Assembly (NCBI GenBank): GCA_963573315.1
Contig: OY752152.1
Span: 620,001 to 684,000, forward strand
DNA length: 64,000 nucleotides
From: Entomortierella parvispora
Lineage: Eukaryota; Mortierellomycota; Mortierellomycetes; Mortierellales; Mortierellaceae
Direction of reading: 5' to 3'
The notes below the pieces were generated by a model. The model did not search any database. It saw only the letters and a list, made by a program, of their open reading frames with translations, and was not told where the DNA came from. Positions 20,551 through 31,152 of this stretch are shown one piece after another. The number at the start of each line of letters is the position of its first letter. The first letter of the stretch is position 1. A program made the translations under genes and the position numbers.

Positions 20551-22398
20551 TCACTTGACCCAGCCCATCAAATTGGACTGTCGGTCCTGAGCATGGACTT
20601 CTTCTTGCAGTCGCTGCTCCATTTCAAACAGTGCTCGGAACATATCGACCTCGGATGGGATGTTCATATTTACAGAATCCATGACGGTTCGCACTGCCGC
20701 CAACGACTCAGCCGTAGTCGGGATGGGTCGGCCTGTTACCTGGTTCATTCCATTCGCGCCTCCAGCACCAGAGGTCGAAGAAGAAGTGGTAGTCGAGGAG
20801 GTACCATTGATCGGAGCAGCCGCAGCTGCAACCGCTGTAGTAGAGGAGGATCCACCTGAAGGAGTATGACTTGACTGAAGAAGCGCGTGCTGTAAGAGAT
20901 CTGTCTCCTGCCGATTAACTGAAAGAGACGACAGAGCCCTCTCCGTCGATACCAGATCAGCCGCTCGGGAAAGAGAGTCGGCCGAGAGTGCTGCCACTGC
21001 TGCAGTTGCCGGTGCCGCCGGATGAATCCTATGTTGATTTAGTACAGCCTCCATAGTGGTCTGCACAGACGAGGGAGAAGACGGAGCGGGATCTTCTGAT
21101 GTTGTTAAAGAGACAGCTGCGACAGCTGCGGTCGCTGCGGCCGATGTCGATGGCGATGTTGACCCTGTAGTAATCTTGGGGGTTGATCTCTTTCCTCGAG
21201 TCTTCCGAGGCACACCCTTGCTGGTGAGTGTCAACGGGGTCAATCCAGCCGAAGACGACGACGATCCTCCAGTGGGATGTGCTATTGAGTGTCCATGATT
21301 TTCCTCTGCGCTCCGGTCTCCATTCGTCATGGTGGTGTTCTCGACTTGCTCCTCCATGTCGTGATCGACTAGCATCTCGTGATTTTCACGCAACATCCTG
21401 TTCGCCAGTCCTTGCTCCAGTAGCGAGGCATTGCTTGAGAACGGCGCTATTTCTGGCGGCAAGATCCGTGCACTCGATGGTTGCGTGGTGTTGTTGTTGC
21501 TGCCGCTCCCATTAGAGCTGCTTCCGGCACCAGTGTCCACATCGATATCCATCTCTGTGTCCGCACCATTTTCACCATTGGCTTCCTCTTCGTCTACCGC
21601 CTCTCCGTCTCTCGCCTCTCCGCTATTCTGACCCAGAATATCCATCAGTCGAGCGCTCTCCTCCATGAGCGAGGCCATCGAGACTGTCCCGGGTGCATTC
21701 AAAGCTGTGCCGATAAACATGTGTCGTTTCGTAAAACCAGACACCCAGCCATTTGAAAAACTCGGTGTCTCGGTGCCCTCTCTCCCTGGGATGCTCCGAA
21801 TATATTCTGCCATTTCCCTGGCCTTCTCGATAATCATCTTGTAAGAGACATGGAGGTTCCTGGCCTGACACTCATGGACCCAGACCACCAATGCGTCCTC
21901 TAGTTCAAGACAGAGCACAGCTCGCTTTCGCTGTGCTTGCAACTCGGGTTCTGACATGGCGTTGTACCAGTCTTGCTTGGCCAGGATTCGAGAAAGGGTT
22001 CCCATGGCCGGTCTCCGAGCCAGGTTGAACTCTTCTTGAGCCCAGATCCCGAGATCTTCCAGGGTGAGTTCAGGGTTGGAGAGGCGCTTCCGACAGATCT
22101 CTTTACGGTAAGCATTTGTGAGGATGACATTCCGACCAGTAGACCGAGGTCCGGGAAGGATGGTGGCTCGAGTGGAGCGATGGTGTCTTTGAGAAGGCGG
22201 CAGACGGGGTTGCTGGGCCTGTAGTTCTTGAGCAGCGTCGGCTGCACCCGATGGGGCCAGGGGTGGATCCTCTTGCTGCAGGACAAGGTGCTGTGGACGC
22301 AATTGGTCCATGGGAGTGATGGAGGAGTAACTGGCAGCAAGGTCCTCCTGTGGGGGCTGGGACTGGCCCTTGGTTTGGGAAAGTCGTCTTGGCGGCAT
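20551..22398 (-). CDS. CENP-B-type double helix-turn-helix DNA-binding protein without transposase domain
   Basis: A single minus-strand frame of 615 residues from the ATG at 22398. Residues about 93-145 form a CENP-B N-terminal-type helix-turn-helix (ILTNAYRKEICRKRLSNPE, LTLEDLGIWAQEEF, MGTLSRIL). Residues about 160-228 form the second Tc5/CENP-B helix-turn-helix (LELEDALVVWVHECQARNL, VSYKMIIEKAREMA, FSNGWVSGFTKRH). Pogo-type transposases would follow with a DDE nuclease; here there is only acidic, Ser/Thr/Ala-rich sequence and a C-terminal coiled stretch (EVDMFRALFEMEQRLQEEVH). It therefore resembles domesticated factors such as CENP-B or fission yeast Abp1/Cbh1. The frame extends upstream to further in-frame ATGs (for example MPCRLQRS), so the start is uncertain. 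Confidence 0.83.
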   Translation of the reverse strand: MPPRRLSQTKGQSQPPQEDLAASYSSITPMDQLRPQHLVLQQEDPPLAPSGAADAAQELQAQQPRLPPSQRHHRSTRATILPGPRSTGRNVILTNAYRKEICRKRLSNPELTLEDLGIWAQEEFNLARRPAMGTLSRILAKQDWYNAMSEPELQAQRKRAVLCLELEDALVVWVHECQARNLHVSYKMIIEKAREMAEYIRSIPGREGTETPSFSNGWVSGFTKRHMFIGTALNAPGTVSMASLMEESARLMDILGQNSGEARDGEAVDEEEANGENGADTEMDIDVDTGAGSSSNGSGSNNNTTQPSSARILPPEIAPFSSNASLLEQGLANRMLRENHEMLVDHDMEEQVENTTMTNGDRSAEENHGHSIAHPTGGSSSSSAGLTPLTLTSKGVPRKTRGKRSTPKITTGSTSPSTSAAATAAVAAVSLTTSEDPAPSSPSSVQTTMEAVLNQHRIHPAAPATAAVAALSADSLSRAADLVSTERALSSLSVNRQETDLLQHALLQSSHTPSGGSSSTTAVAAAAAPINGTSSTTTSSSTSGAGGANGMNQVTGRPIPTTAESLAAVRTVMDSVNMNIPSEVDMFRALFEMEQRLQEEVHAQDRQSNLMGWVK

Positions 22399-22818
22399 GG
22401 GGTGTCTTGGGTTCGTCGCGCCCTGGCTAAATGCGTGGTGGGTGGGCAGATGAGTGGGAGAACAGGGAGACACATGCGAGAGACGCTTCTTAAGCAGGTT
22501 ACGTTTGCGCAGGGTTGTACGTGGGGAATTTGCGTACGTGGAGGTTGGACGTAAGTCACGTGCCATCTTTGCTTGCACACTGCGCTGCAGCCTGCAGGGC
22601 ATGCTTCTTCTGCCCTGAACCCTGTGGAGCGATTGGGGCAGGATCGACCGAGAAAAATAAAATAAAAAAAAGTTCGCTCGCTCCTCTTCCTTCTTTCCTT
22701 CTTTTCCTTTTCCCACTCCTTCAACCCTTCAACCCACCCTCCCGACCCACACTTCACCCGTTGCAAAGGCGTCAGACGGTCGACAGCCAAGGATCATCCA
22801 TTAAGGACGGATCGTACA

Positions 22819-24549
22819 ATGATGACTACAACCACAGCCTCAGAAACATCTGTCTCGACAGATCCGCAACCGCCACCACGGACAGCCGCGATTCGCTGTC
22901 TGGAAGTCACGGAACTCCGTCAGTGGATCTGTCAATCCCTCCACGCTCAGGACATTATCGCGTGCATGTGTGCTAGCAGGGACTGGTCCGCCTTGTTTGC
23001 CCCGATCCTCTTTGAATCCATCGCCTTTGAGGATTCGGGAAAGCCAAGGAAGGCCGACGCCTTCTTGGCCAGGAGCGTCGCCTGCGATCGTCGAAATCTA
23101 GCCTTGATTCTCCACCTCCGAACCTGCCACCCCCAAGTCTTGACTCACTTGTTGCGCGAGTGCGAAGAAGTTGGACCCTACAAGGAAGCAAAGGCCTTGC
23201 CATTGAGAAGCTTGAACTTGCACTTGGACTGGACTCACCATAAATGGATTCAACCTCATCTGACCAACATCCTCTTGTCCATGGTCAAGACCTTTCGATC
23301 TCTACGTCGATTGGAAATTGAGCTCACGGGAGGCCTGACGATTCATCGACAAACCCTCCAGCTGCTCTCCTATCTGCCCAACACAACCCTGCTGGATCTC
23401 TCGGTTGATTTTGATCTCTGTAAAGCGAATTGTATTCCTTGCAGTCAAAAGCCCGTACAGGATCTTGTTCGGACTCTGGAAATCAGGACACAGGCCTTCC
23501 CGTTCTTGAATTTGACATCCCTGAGGATTGGTCAATGTACTCTGGATGGGACAGGAGGTCAGCTCTGGAAACCGCTGATCCAGAGCTGTCAAAACCTGGT
23601 CCGCCTTGTTTTCCCTTTGCAGAACCGAAGTCAGGATCTGGAAGCGTCTCGGATGCTGTTTGAGACAATCAAAAAGAGCTGCCCAAAGCTGCGTGAACTC
23701 GACCTTAGTGCCAAGAACAGTCTTTACCTTACTCAGGGAAACGACGAAGTAGAATTGGAACTCTATACCCGATCAGGCGTCACGCCCGTTAGCACGGATG
23801 AGTTACTGGCCATTTGTCTAGACAGCTCCGTAAAAGGTTGGACAAGCTTGGATATCTCATCCTTGTCCTGTGTGGGTCCCCGATCGATCGAGGTCTTGTT
23901 CCGACACACGAAAACCCTGCGCTCTCTGTACTTCCCCAACACAGCGGCCCTCTCGAGTGAACAATGGCAGTTATTTATGTCCCGTTGCCCGGCTTTGCAG
24001 ATCTTTGAAGTCCAATCGGTTCCGGTCCATCTACATGAATCACCACAATACCCTCAGATCCATTTCCTCTACAAAGATTTCAATCCCAAGAATTGGCCTT
24101 GTCAAGGAGTTCTCCAGGAAATCAATTTCAAAATTTATGAAGTGCGTCATAGTACGGACCAGGAACAGGATCAGCATCGAGAGTTATTCCAGCGAATGAG
24201 CTCCTTGGTTGCGCTGAAAAAGCTGTCGCATCAGTACCTGAACGATATCTCCAGCAAGACGTCCTGGTCTACTTATCGCTATCTCGATGAGATGAGTGGA
24301 CAGGGTCTGGGCTATTGGCTCGGTATGGGTCTGGAGGAACTGACTGCATTGACACAGCTGGAAGATTTGGACATCAGAGACACGGCCGAATTCCCTTCAA
24401 TAGACTGTCTTTCATGGATGCGGAAAACTTGGCCTCAGCTCAAGGTTTTGCGAAAGACTACAGCCTCATACGCCTTTCCGGATTACGTGAAATCCTGGAT
24501 GTCAGCGAACTGGAGCAACGTCGAGGTTGTCGAATACATGGCCCGGTAG
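22819..24549 (+). CDS. F-box/LRR protein
   Basis: A single exon of 576 residues from tandem ATG codons at 22819. After a short Thr/Pro-rich leader, residues about 25-70 form a divergent F-box: CLEVTELRQWICQSL, DIIACMCASRDWSALFAPIL and FESIAF. Leucine-rich repeats follow (SLNLHLDW, LRRLEIELTG, LTSLRIGQCTL, LRELDLSAKN, WTSLDISSLSCVG, LEDLDIRDTAEF). It is probably a substrate receptor of an SCF ubiquitin ligase. It is divergent from the CENP-B-like gene (420 bp between starts) and converges on MPP10 with 230 bp between stops. Confidence 0.9.
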   Translation: MMTTTTASETSVSTDPQPPPRTAAIRCLEVTELRQWICQSLHAQDIIACMCASRDWSALFAPILFESIAFEDSGKPRKADAFLARSVACDRRNLALILHLRTCHPQVLTHLLRECEEVGPYKEAKALPLRSLNLHLDWTHHKWIQPHLTNILLSMVKTFRSLRRLEIELTGGLTIHRQTLQLLSYLPNTTLLDLSVDFDLCKANCIPCSQKPVQDLVRTLEIRTQAFPFLNLTSLRIGQCTLDGTGGQLWKPLIQSCQNLVRLVFPLQNRSQDLEASRMLFETIKKSCPKLRELDLSAKNSLYLTQGNDEVELELYTRSGVTPVSTDELLAICLDSSVKGWTSLDISSLSCVGPRSIEVLFRHTKTLRSLYFPNTAALSSEQWQLFMSRCPALQIFEVQSVPVHLHESPQYPQIHFLYKDFNPKNWPCQGVLQEINFKIYEVRHSTDQEQDQHRELFQRMSSLVALKKLSHQYLNDISSKTSWSTYRYLDEMSGQGLGYWLGMGLEELTALTQLEDLDIRDTAEFPSIDCLSWMRKTWPQLKVLRKTTASYAFPDYVKSWMSANWSNVEVVEYMAR

Positions 24550-24779
24550 TCTTTCCATCCAAAATAAAGAACAGCAAGCTCACTGTCGAGTTAGGGGCAG
24601 AGAAGATGATTGAAAAAAGTACAAGTAAAATGAGTTTTAATGTTGGGTACGCAAGTTTGCGTGATGGTAGAGGGGATGGGGTGATAAATGCCTGGGTGGT
24701 TTCTATGCAAAATAAAAAAAGGGTAGATGATTCCAATGGCTGGAATAACGAAACAAAGAAATGAGTAGATCCAAGAGCT

Positions 24780-27055
24780 TTAAAGCTTGAGCTTTGCACT
24801 CTTGGAGGCTTCTGCCGTGCCACCCTTGATGCTTGACCGCTTGTTGCCTTCCCGATCGATGAAACTGATATTCTTTTGTCCTGACAACGTCTTGACAGCA
24901 TCCATCTTGTCGCGGACAATCGTCTTGGCATTGCCCTTGTCTCCGACTTGACGGCCCAACCTCCGGTCCTTGGCTTCCCTCTCGGCTTGTCTCTCTGCAT
25001 CCTTGCGAGCACGCTCTCTGTTTTCGGCCTTCTTGGCACGCTTTGCGCCAGCGCGCTTGCGCTTTCTCTCTGCCTGCTCCATCTCGGTATCGCCCTTGAT
25101 AGGTGCCTTGCCAGCAGAGTAAATTTCCTCGGGCGCCAACAGGGACGAATCTGCCACACTGACGGGGATAGCCTCCTCCATGCTGATGGCAGGTGCGTTG
25201 GTGACGACGGTGAGCTCGGCTTTGGGAGCCTTTGGGGTGTAATGCCAATTGCTCATAGAGTCGAGCTTTTGGCAAAGGTCTTGCCAAAGGAGCGTGATCT
25301 CCTCGTGCTTCTTCTCCAGGGCTGCCTCTCGCTCGCTCATGACGGGTCCTGTCGTGGATGTCTCACGGACATAGTCATCTTCGTACAACTCTGCAAGAGA
25401 CTTCTTGGACTTTTCATCCGAGATCTCCACTCTGGACGAAGGGTTGAAGGCCTTCTGGTTGGGTGCAGCCTTGCGGATAACATCGTCCCAGTTAGCAGCC
25501 AAGATACGCTCCTTGATGATATCCTCCAATGATTGAGTCATCTCGGCAGTGATAACGGGGATGGGCTTGGATACCGTCTCAAAGTCCAAGTCCTCCTCCA
25601 ACAAACTGTTGACAGGGCGATCCGATGATGATGCTTCTCCCTTCTTGGTCCAATCCTTGGCGGCGACGTTCTCTTGTTCTAAAGCGTCAATCTGCTCCTT
25701 CATTTTCCGTTGCATCCTCTCATGCTTAGACAGTTTTTCTGATGACCAAAAAGAAAAAAGAAGGTATTAGCAAATGCAGTTTTCCGGATAACTAGAAGGC
25801 ATCCAAATCAGGAGCAGTAATCAAGTGTTTGGTAGATCATTCACCTGTTTCTTGCTCTTCGTCATCAAGTCCAAAGAGGTTCGAGACTCTGTCGCCAAGA
25901 GCATTGACATCCTCGCTCTCTTCATTATCTTCGTCAGCATCCTCCATCTCGGAGACCTGCTCCTCCTCAGCATGTTCCTCACGCTCGAAATGAGCCTCCT
26001 CACGCTGTTTTGGCTTGGGTCTGTTGGTGCGACCCCTTTCTGGAGGTGCAAAGAAGTTGGCATAGTTGACGTCTAAAAGTTCGATACGTTTAGTTAGCCA
26101 CATGTAATCTCAGATATGAACGCAGAAATTGCGCCAACAGGATAATCACGGCTCTTTGACCACTTACCATGGGCATCGACTTCGTTCTCATTCTCCTCCA
26201 TATCGCCAAAGTCATCGTCGTCCTCATCGCCACTCTCAATCATATCTGGGTCAGCAAAGTAATCAATCTCTTCGTCGTCAGAAGGGACCTTGCCCTCCAT
26301 CTCATCCTGCTCCTGCTTCTCCGTCATGGCGTTGAACTCGTCCAAGTTGAAGAAATCGTCATCGACCTCAGACCTCCGGGTCTTTTTCTTGACTGGCAAA
26401 TCGAGATCATCAAGTTCTTCCTCTTCCTCTTCCTCTTCTTCTTCTTCATCATCTTCTTCCTCGTCAAGATCGGCGTCCAGATCCTCGTCCTCGTCCTCGT
26501 CCTCCTCTCCTTCCATCTCTTCGCCCTCTTCTCCTGAAAAGACGTTATCGGTATCTTCCAACTCGAGTCCCATGTCCTCCTCATCGAGACTCATCTCGTT
26601 CTGCTCATCCTCTTCCTCCTCTTCCTCCTCCTCAGCCTTGCTCTCTACTTCGGGAGCTGACTTCAAGGTCTTCAATTCCGTCTTGAGGTATGTGAGAAAA
26701 GGCGTGTTCTGCATATGGATCTCCTCCCAGATCTGATCATTGTCGAATCCATCCACAAAAAGCTCCTCCAACATAGATCCTTGTCCCTTTAATGATCCCG
26801 ACTCGGTCGATTTTCCTATTTGAACCCACCCAAGAAAAAGAGGCGAGTTAGTTTTTCACGCAAGTTTTTTGATTCCAGGAAAAGACCATTGACAACAGAT
26901 TGGATGTTCCTACCGAGATCATAGAGGTATTTGGTAATGGATTTGGCTTGCTCAGCTGTGGTCTCACTCTTGGTCAAGAAAACCTCGGGCTTCTCGAGGA
27001 CCTGAGTATTAAACTCTTCCAGCAACTGCTGGTTGGGCATGGTCTCTGCGGCCAT
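24780..27055 (-). CDS. MPP10: U3 snoRNP protein MPP10 (rRNA processing)
   Basis: Four minus-strand exons (27055-26914, 26815-26168, 26072-25845, 25738-24780) give 658 residues. MPP10 is a U3 snoRNP subunit of the small-subunit processome, needed for 18S rRNA maturation in the nucleolus. The N-terminus has SITKYLYDLGK and DGFDNDQIWEEI. The centre is extremely acidic, with long Glu/Asp runs and a TRRSEVDDDFFNLDEF block. The conserved C-terminal half follows: SKHERMQRKMKEQIDALE, VNSLLEEDLDFET, LEDIIKERI, ANWDDVIRK, LAELYEDDYV and EITLLWQDLCQKLDSMSNWHYTPK, ending in a Lys/Arg-rich region. The upstream open frame lacks an ATG, which supports this start. Confidence 0.95.
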
Positions 27056-27436
27056 GAGTGTGAGAGCGTAGTTGTGCTGTTGGGAGTATAGAACGAATTG
27101 ATGGGCAGAGAGTAGGATGAAGTGCTCCTGGATGAATGCGGTGATGTTAAGAGATGGATGCAAAGCGAAAATGGATGGGAATTATATGGGACTCTTTGCT
27201 TCAGTGGTGCATGCAAAGTCAGGTGTAGAAGCACGCTGGTGTCAAAAAAAAGAAAAAACGAGAGGGACCGAGTAAACATGTGGCTTGGGCAATTGTGACT
27301 GCCATACGATTGGGCAGTTAAAGCGATGATGCTGTCTACTATCACATGACTCAGCTTTTGAAAGCGCGCGTTTGGCGGCGACAGCGTTGTTGCCACCACT
27401 TTCCTCTGTCCCTCTTCATCATATTCCCAAGGCACC

Positions 27437-29197
27437 ATGGCTCAACCACAGCAACACACAATCTCCGAGGGTAAACCTATCATGCGCTTCTTTCCTAAGC
27501 TTCCTCAACTTTGAAATGGCGACTCCTACAGCTGACATTGCGTCCCTATTGTTTCTCCATGCATCGCAGACGAGGCCGCATTGTACGACAGACAGATTCG
27601 TCTTTGGGGTGCAGAGGCCCAATTAAGGTAAAGAGTTCGCAACAGATGGAGGAATTTATTCCCGGATAAAGTAGAACTGTTGAAGCGTTTTGTCGCACGA
27701 AACCCCCCGAGTCCCTATCTTGACTGACCTTCTTTATCGTTCGAAATTAGGATGAGAAACGCGTCCATTCTTATTGCGGGAATGCGGGGACTGAGCAACG
27801 AGGTCTGCAAAAACATTATCTTGGCGGGTGTGGGATCCATCACTATTCTCGACCATGAAAATATCACGGAGCAGGACTTTGGATCTCAGTTTTTAATCCG
27901 CGGAGCATCCGTCGGAACCAATGTAAAATACGATTTGACGGAAGTTCTTGGTTAGAACCGATCTGTTTCAACTTCATGCAATATCATAACCAATCTTCTT
28001 GCCCTTTGCTTCCTACTAGCGTGCCGCTGCTGCGGCTGAAAAGGCCAAGCTCTTGAACCCAAGAGTCAATGTTATCGTGGATCAGGAGGACATTACCCAG
28101 AAAGAGGATACTTTTTTCCAAAAGTTCGATATCGTCTGTCTTGTCGGGTGCACCATTGACCAGATGGTAAGAAAGCAAGACGAACTCAAACCCACGAGAT
28201 TTAAAGTCTGCACCGAGAAGTTGTAACTAACAGTAGTATCTCTTTCCTAGATTCGCGTGGACAATGCCTGCCGAGCATCCGAGAAGAGAACTGGATTCTA
28301 TGCCGCTAATGTCTTTGGATTCAACGGATACATTTTCTGCGATCTGCAGGATCACCATTACAGGGTGTAGGTTACATCGTTCATCTAATCTAAAGGGCAG
28401 ATACGTTTTCAGGCGGTGGACGGACATATGAACTAACAATGACGACGCGATTTTGTTTCTAATAATCCAGGGAAAGACAAGAGGAAAATGCCGAGACGGT
28501 CATTATTCAGAAGCACCATACGTACGACAGTCTGAGTGATGTACTCTCAGTGAGATTCGGGTTCCCCACACCAAGAAAACTTCGAAGAAGAGTGTCGCCA
28601 CTCTTGCTGGCCATCCAAGGTAAATTCTCTCTCTACCTTTGCATGATTCGACTCCAGCCCTTTGGATTGTTCGCGATGGTTCTTACTTTTTTCTTTCCGA
28701 ATCATAGTTCTTTGGCAATTTCAACAACGTCATGGAGGAAGATTGCCTCAAAGTAGTTCACAGGAGGACTTGGACACTATGCTTCAGCTCAGAGACAACA
28801 GATTGAAAGATGCACAAGTGGATCCTGCGTTTGTGGACAACAATTTGATACAGTAAGGGTCTTTGATGAACTGAAGAGATTGCCTTTTTGTGACCCTTGC
28901 TAATACACCCTCACCACATTTTCAACAGGGTTCTTGTATCAACATGTTCTGCAGAAATTATGCCTGTTTGTGCGGTGGTAGGAGGTTATCTTGCCCAGGA
29001 TATTCTGAAGACGCTGTCCGCCAAGGATGCGCCAATCCTCAACCATTATATCTACAGCGGAATGGAAGGTAAGTGATCGTGGCCCAAAAAACGAGCAGCA
29101 ACGTGGACGAGTGGCTATGGTGGGATATTGACTTTTGAGTTTATTTCTTGGCACCATCATAGCCACGGGGGTTATCCACCACATAAAGAAGGAGTAG
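27437..29197 (+). CDS. AOS1: SUMO-activating enzyme subunit 1 (AOS1/SAE1)
   Basis: Nine exons (27437-27470, 27570-27627, 27751-27922, 28020-28166, 28251-28366, 28471-28619, 28708-28852, 28929-29068, 29163-29197) give 331 residues, the usual size. With UBA2 this subunit adenylates SUMO at the start of sumoylation. Landmarks are ALYDRQIRLWGAEAQ near the N-terminus, the nucleotide-binding fold ILIAGMRGLSNEVCKN with ILAGVGSITILDHENI, DFGSQFLI, NPRVNV, and the C-terminal PVCAVVGGYLAQDILK. As in other AOS1 proteins, no catalytic Cys domain is present. It starts 381 bp from the divergent MPP10 gene and lies 4 kb from a SUMO protease. Confidence 0.95.
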
Positions 29198-29374
29198 GCG
29201 TCCTGGCAATCCTCACAAAAAGAATAAAAAAGACAGAAAGACCATCCAAAGCGCCCCGTAATAGCTGACATTGCCAAGCTCGACGACTCGCCCAAACCTT
29301 GTTCCCCTCCATCAATCCTCCTCTTCTTTCGTTTTATTCCCATCCATCCCCCACCAACTCATCACTCCTCAAGA

Positions 29375-31065
29375 ATGTCAGGGCTAGCCGCCAACGTCCC
29401 GGAGGGACTTAAAAACATCACGCCATTTCTGCAACGCGCAGCCCAGCTTCAGGAACGCGACCCTATCGTTTCATACTATGGTACAGCCCACTTTTAAGAC
29501 AGCGGTAGAGCATTAGGGACGACGCTGACATTCCATTAACTTTTGTCCTCTGTTATTGTAGCCAACTATTATGCTGCTAAACTTGCTATTGCCAAGGCAT
29601 CCAAGGACAACCGTGGTTTTGTCGAGGAGCTGTTGGATACTCTGGAAAAGGTGCGGGGCTTTTTTTTTTTTTGAAGACGAAAAAATAGTCGAGAACTTCC
29701 CACGAGATATGAATACTTATCGCCTTCTAACCTATGGATAAAAAACAACAGCAAAGGAAGGACATTGGAGAGAATGAGGCGATCTCGAACGACTTGGTGG
29801 GGTATGCCCATATCGAAAACTTTGCGATCAAGATCTTTAGCAGAGCCGATGACGAGGACCGCGAGGGGCAGGGCTCACAGTATGTATTGTGTGCTTTTTT
29901 CCTCATTGTTTTTTCTTGATGACAACATCTATAATTCTATGAGATACTCATCTGGCCGCCATCATCTCTCCTTTTCCTTGTTATTAGGAAAACCGCCAAG
30001 AACTTTGTAGCTGCGGCCAACTTTTTGGAGTTGTTGAAGGTGTTTGGCGACGTCGACTCGGAGATTGAGGAAAAGATTAAGTATGCAAAGTGGAGAGCGG
30101 CTGATATTGTCAAGGCGATCAGAGACGGACGCCAGCCCGCACCCCCACCAGGAGCCCAAAAGTCCGCAGCTACTGATCTGGGCTTGGATGTTGCCATGGA
30201 GAGTTTGGGTGCTGCATCAGAGGCAACTACCGCAGCCGCGGCGAGCGCACCGGCAACATTCCCTTCTGAAGCAACGGATATCGCGGGAGGATATGTCAAC
30301 ACGACGACATACTTGCCTGCAGTCGTTGCCCCTTCTTTCCCGTCATCCGAAATATCAGCGGGAATGCCTGGCGGAGTTGCTCCATCGTTCCCTACAATCG
30401 CCAACTTCCCTTCGCCTCCTTTAGGACAGGCAAGTCCTGCCAACAGCTCTAACGGCCCACAAGGAAATAATAACTGGAACCAGCCCCCCTCTCCTCATGT
30501 CGTTCCTCCATCTACTTATATCCCGCCTGTGGTTCCTGCAGTTACGCCTTCAAATGTTTCTACCATCCAGAGCCCACCAGCACCAGCACCACAGCAGCCT
30601 TTTATCAACAACAATTTGGGAGGATATGTAAACCCAGGGCCTGCTCATCCTGCACCCCAGACTCATTATGGACAACAACCACCTACAAACTATGGAGCAC
30701 CCTCAGCGCCTTTTAGCCAGCAGCCCCCTCCTCAGCAGCCCTACTACCAACCTCAAGTTCCTACGCCACCAGCACCAACCCCCGTACAACAGTACCAGGC
30801 TCCCTACAATCCCATGCCAGTCCAGGTTTTGGACCCTGCTGTGTCAACCCAGGTTCAAAAACATTGCAAGTGGACGATTTCTTCACTCACCTACGATGAC
30901 ATCCCGGCTGCGATCGATAACCTGGAAAAGGCTCTTGCTCTCCTTCGTGTAAGTTTTTCGGATCCAAGTGGATAGCAGAGTGGTTTTCGAGAGAGTGAGA
31001 GGATCAATATACTAACCTCTTTTTGTTTTGTATCGTATTGATAGCCATACCACAACAAAAGCTAG
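29375..31065 (+). CDS. VTA1: Vacuolar sorting protein VTA1 (LIP5), Vps4 co-activator
   Basis: Five exons (29375-29480, 29562-29650, 29752-29879, 29988-30948, 31045-31065) give 434 residues. VTA1 stimulates the ATPase Vps4 that disassembles ESCRT-III on endosomes. Residues about 1-160 are the two MIT-like helical bundles: LKNITPFLQRAAQLQERDP, VSYYANYYAAKLAI, NFAIKIFSRAD, AKNFVAAANFLELLKVFG and IKYAKWRAADIVKAI. A Pro/Gln-rich linker of about 220 residues follows. The last about 45 residues are the Vps4-binding, dimerising Vta1 C-terminal helices (QKHCKWTISSLTYDDIPAAI, DNLEKALALLR). The last exon encodes only PYHNKS. Confidence 0.94.
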
Positions 31066-31152
31066 AAACGTACTAGGGGAGAGAAACAAAAAGAGATTCA
31101 AATAAAGAAAACGAAAAGCAAGTAAAGGGTTTTATTTTTTATTTTTTCTATC

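Noticed and set aside
24315..24764. Plus-strand frame overlapping the end of the F-box gene and MPP10's 3' side
   Set aside because: Shadow frame of the F-box gene continuing into the intergenic gap; no motif.
26290..26736. Long serine-rich open frame on the plus strand
   Set aside because: It is the antisense shadow of the Glu/Asp-rich core of MPP10; GAG/GAA codons read backwards give Ser and Phe.
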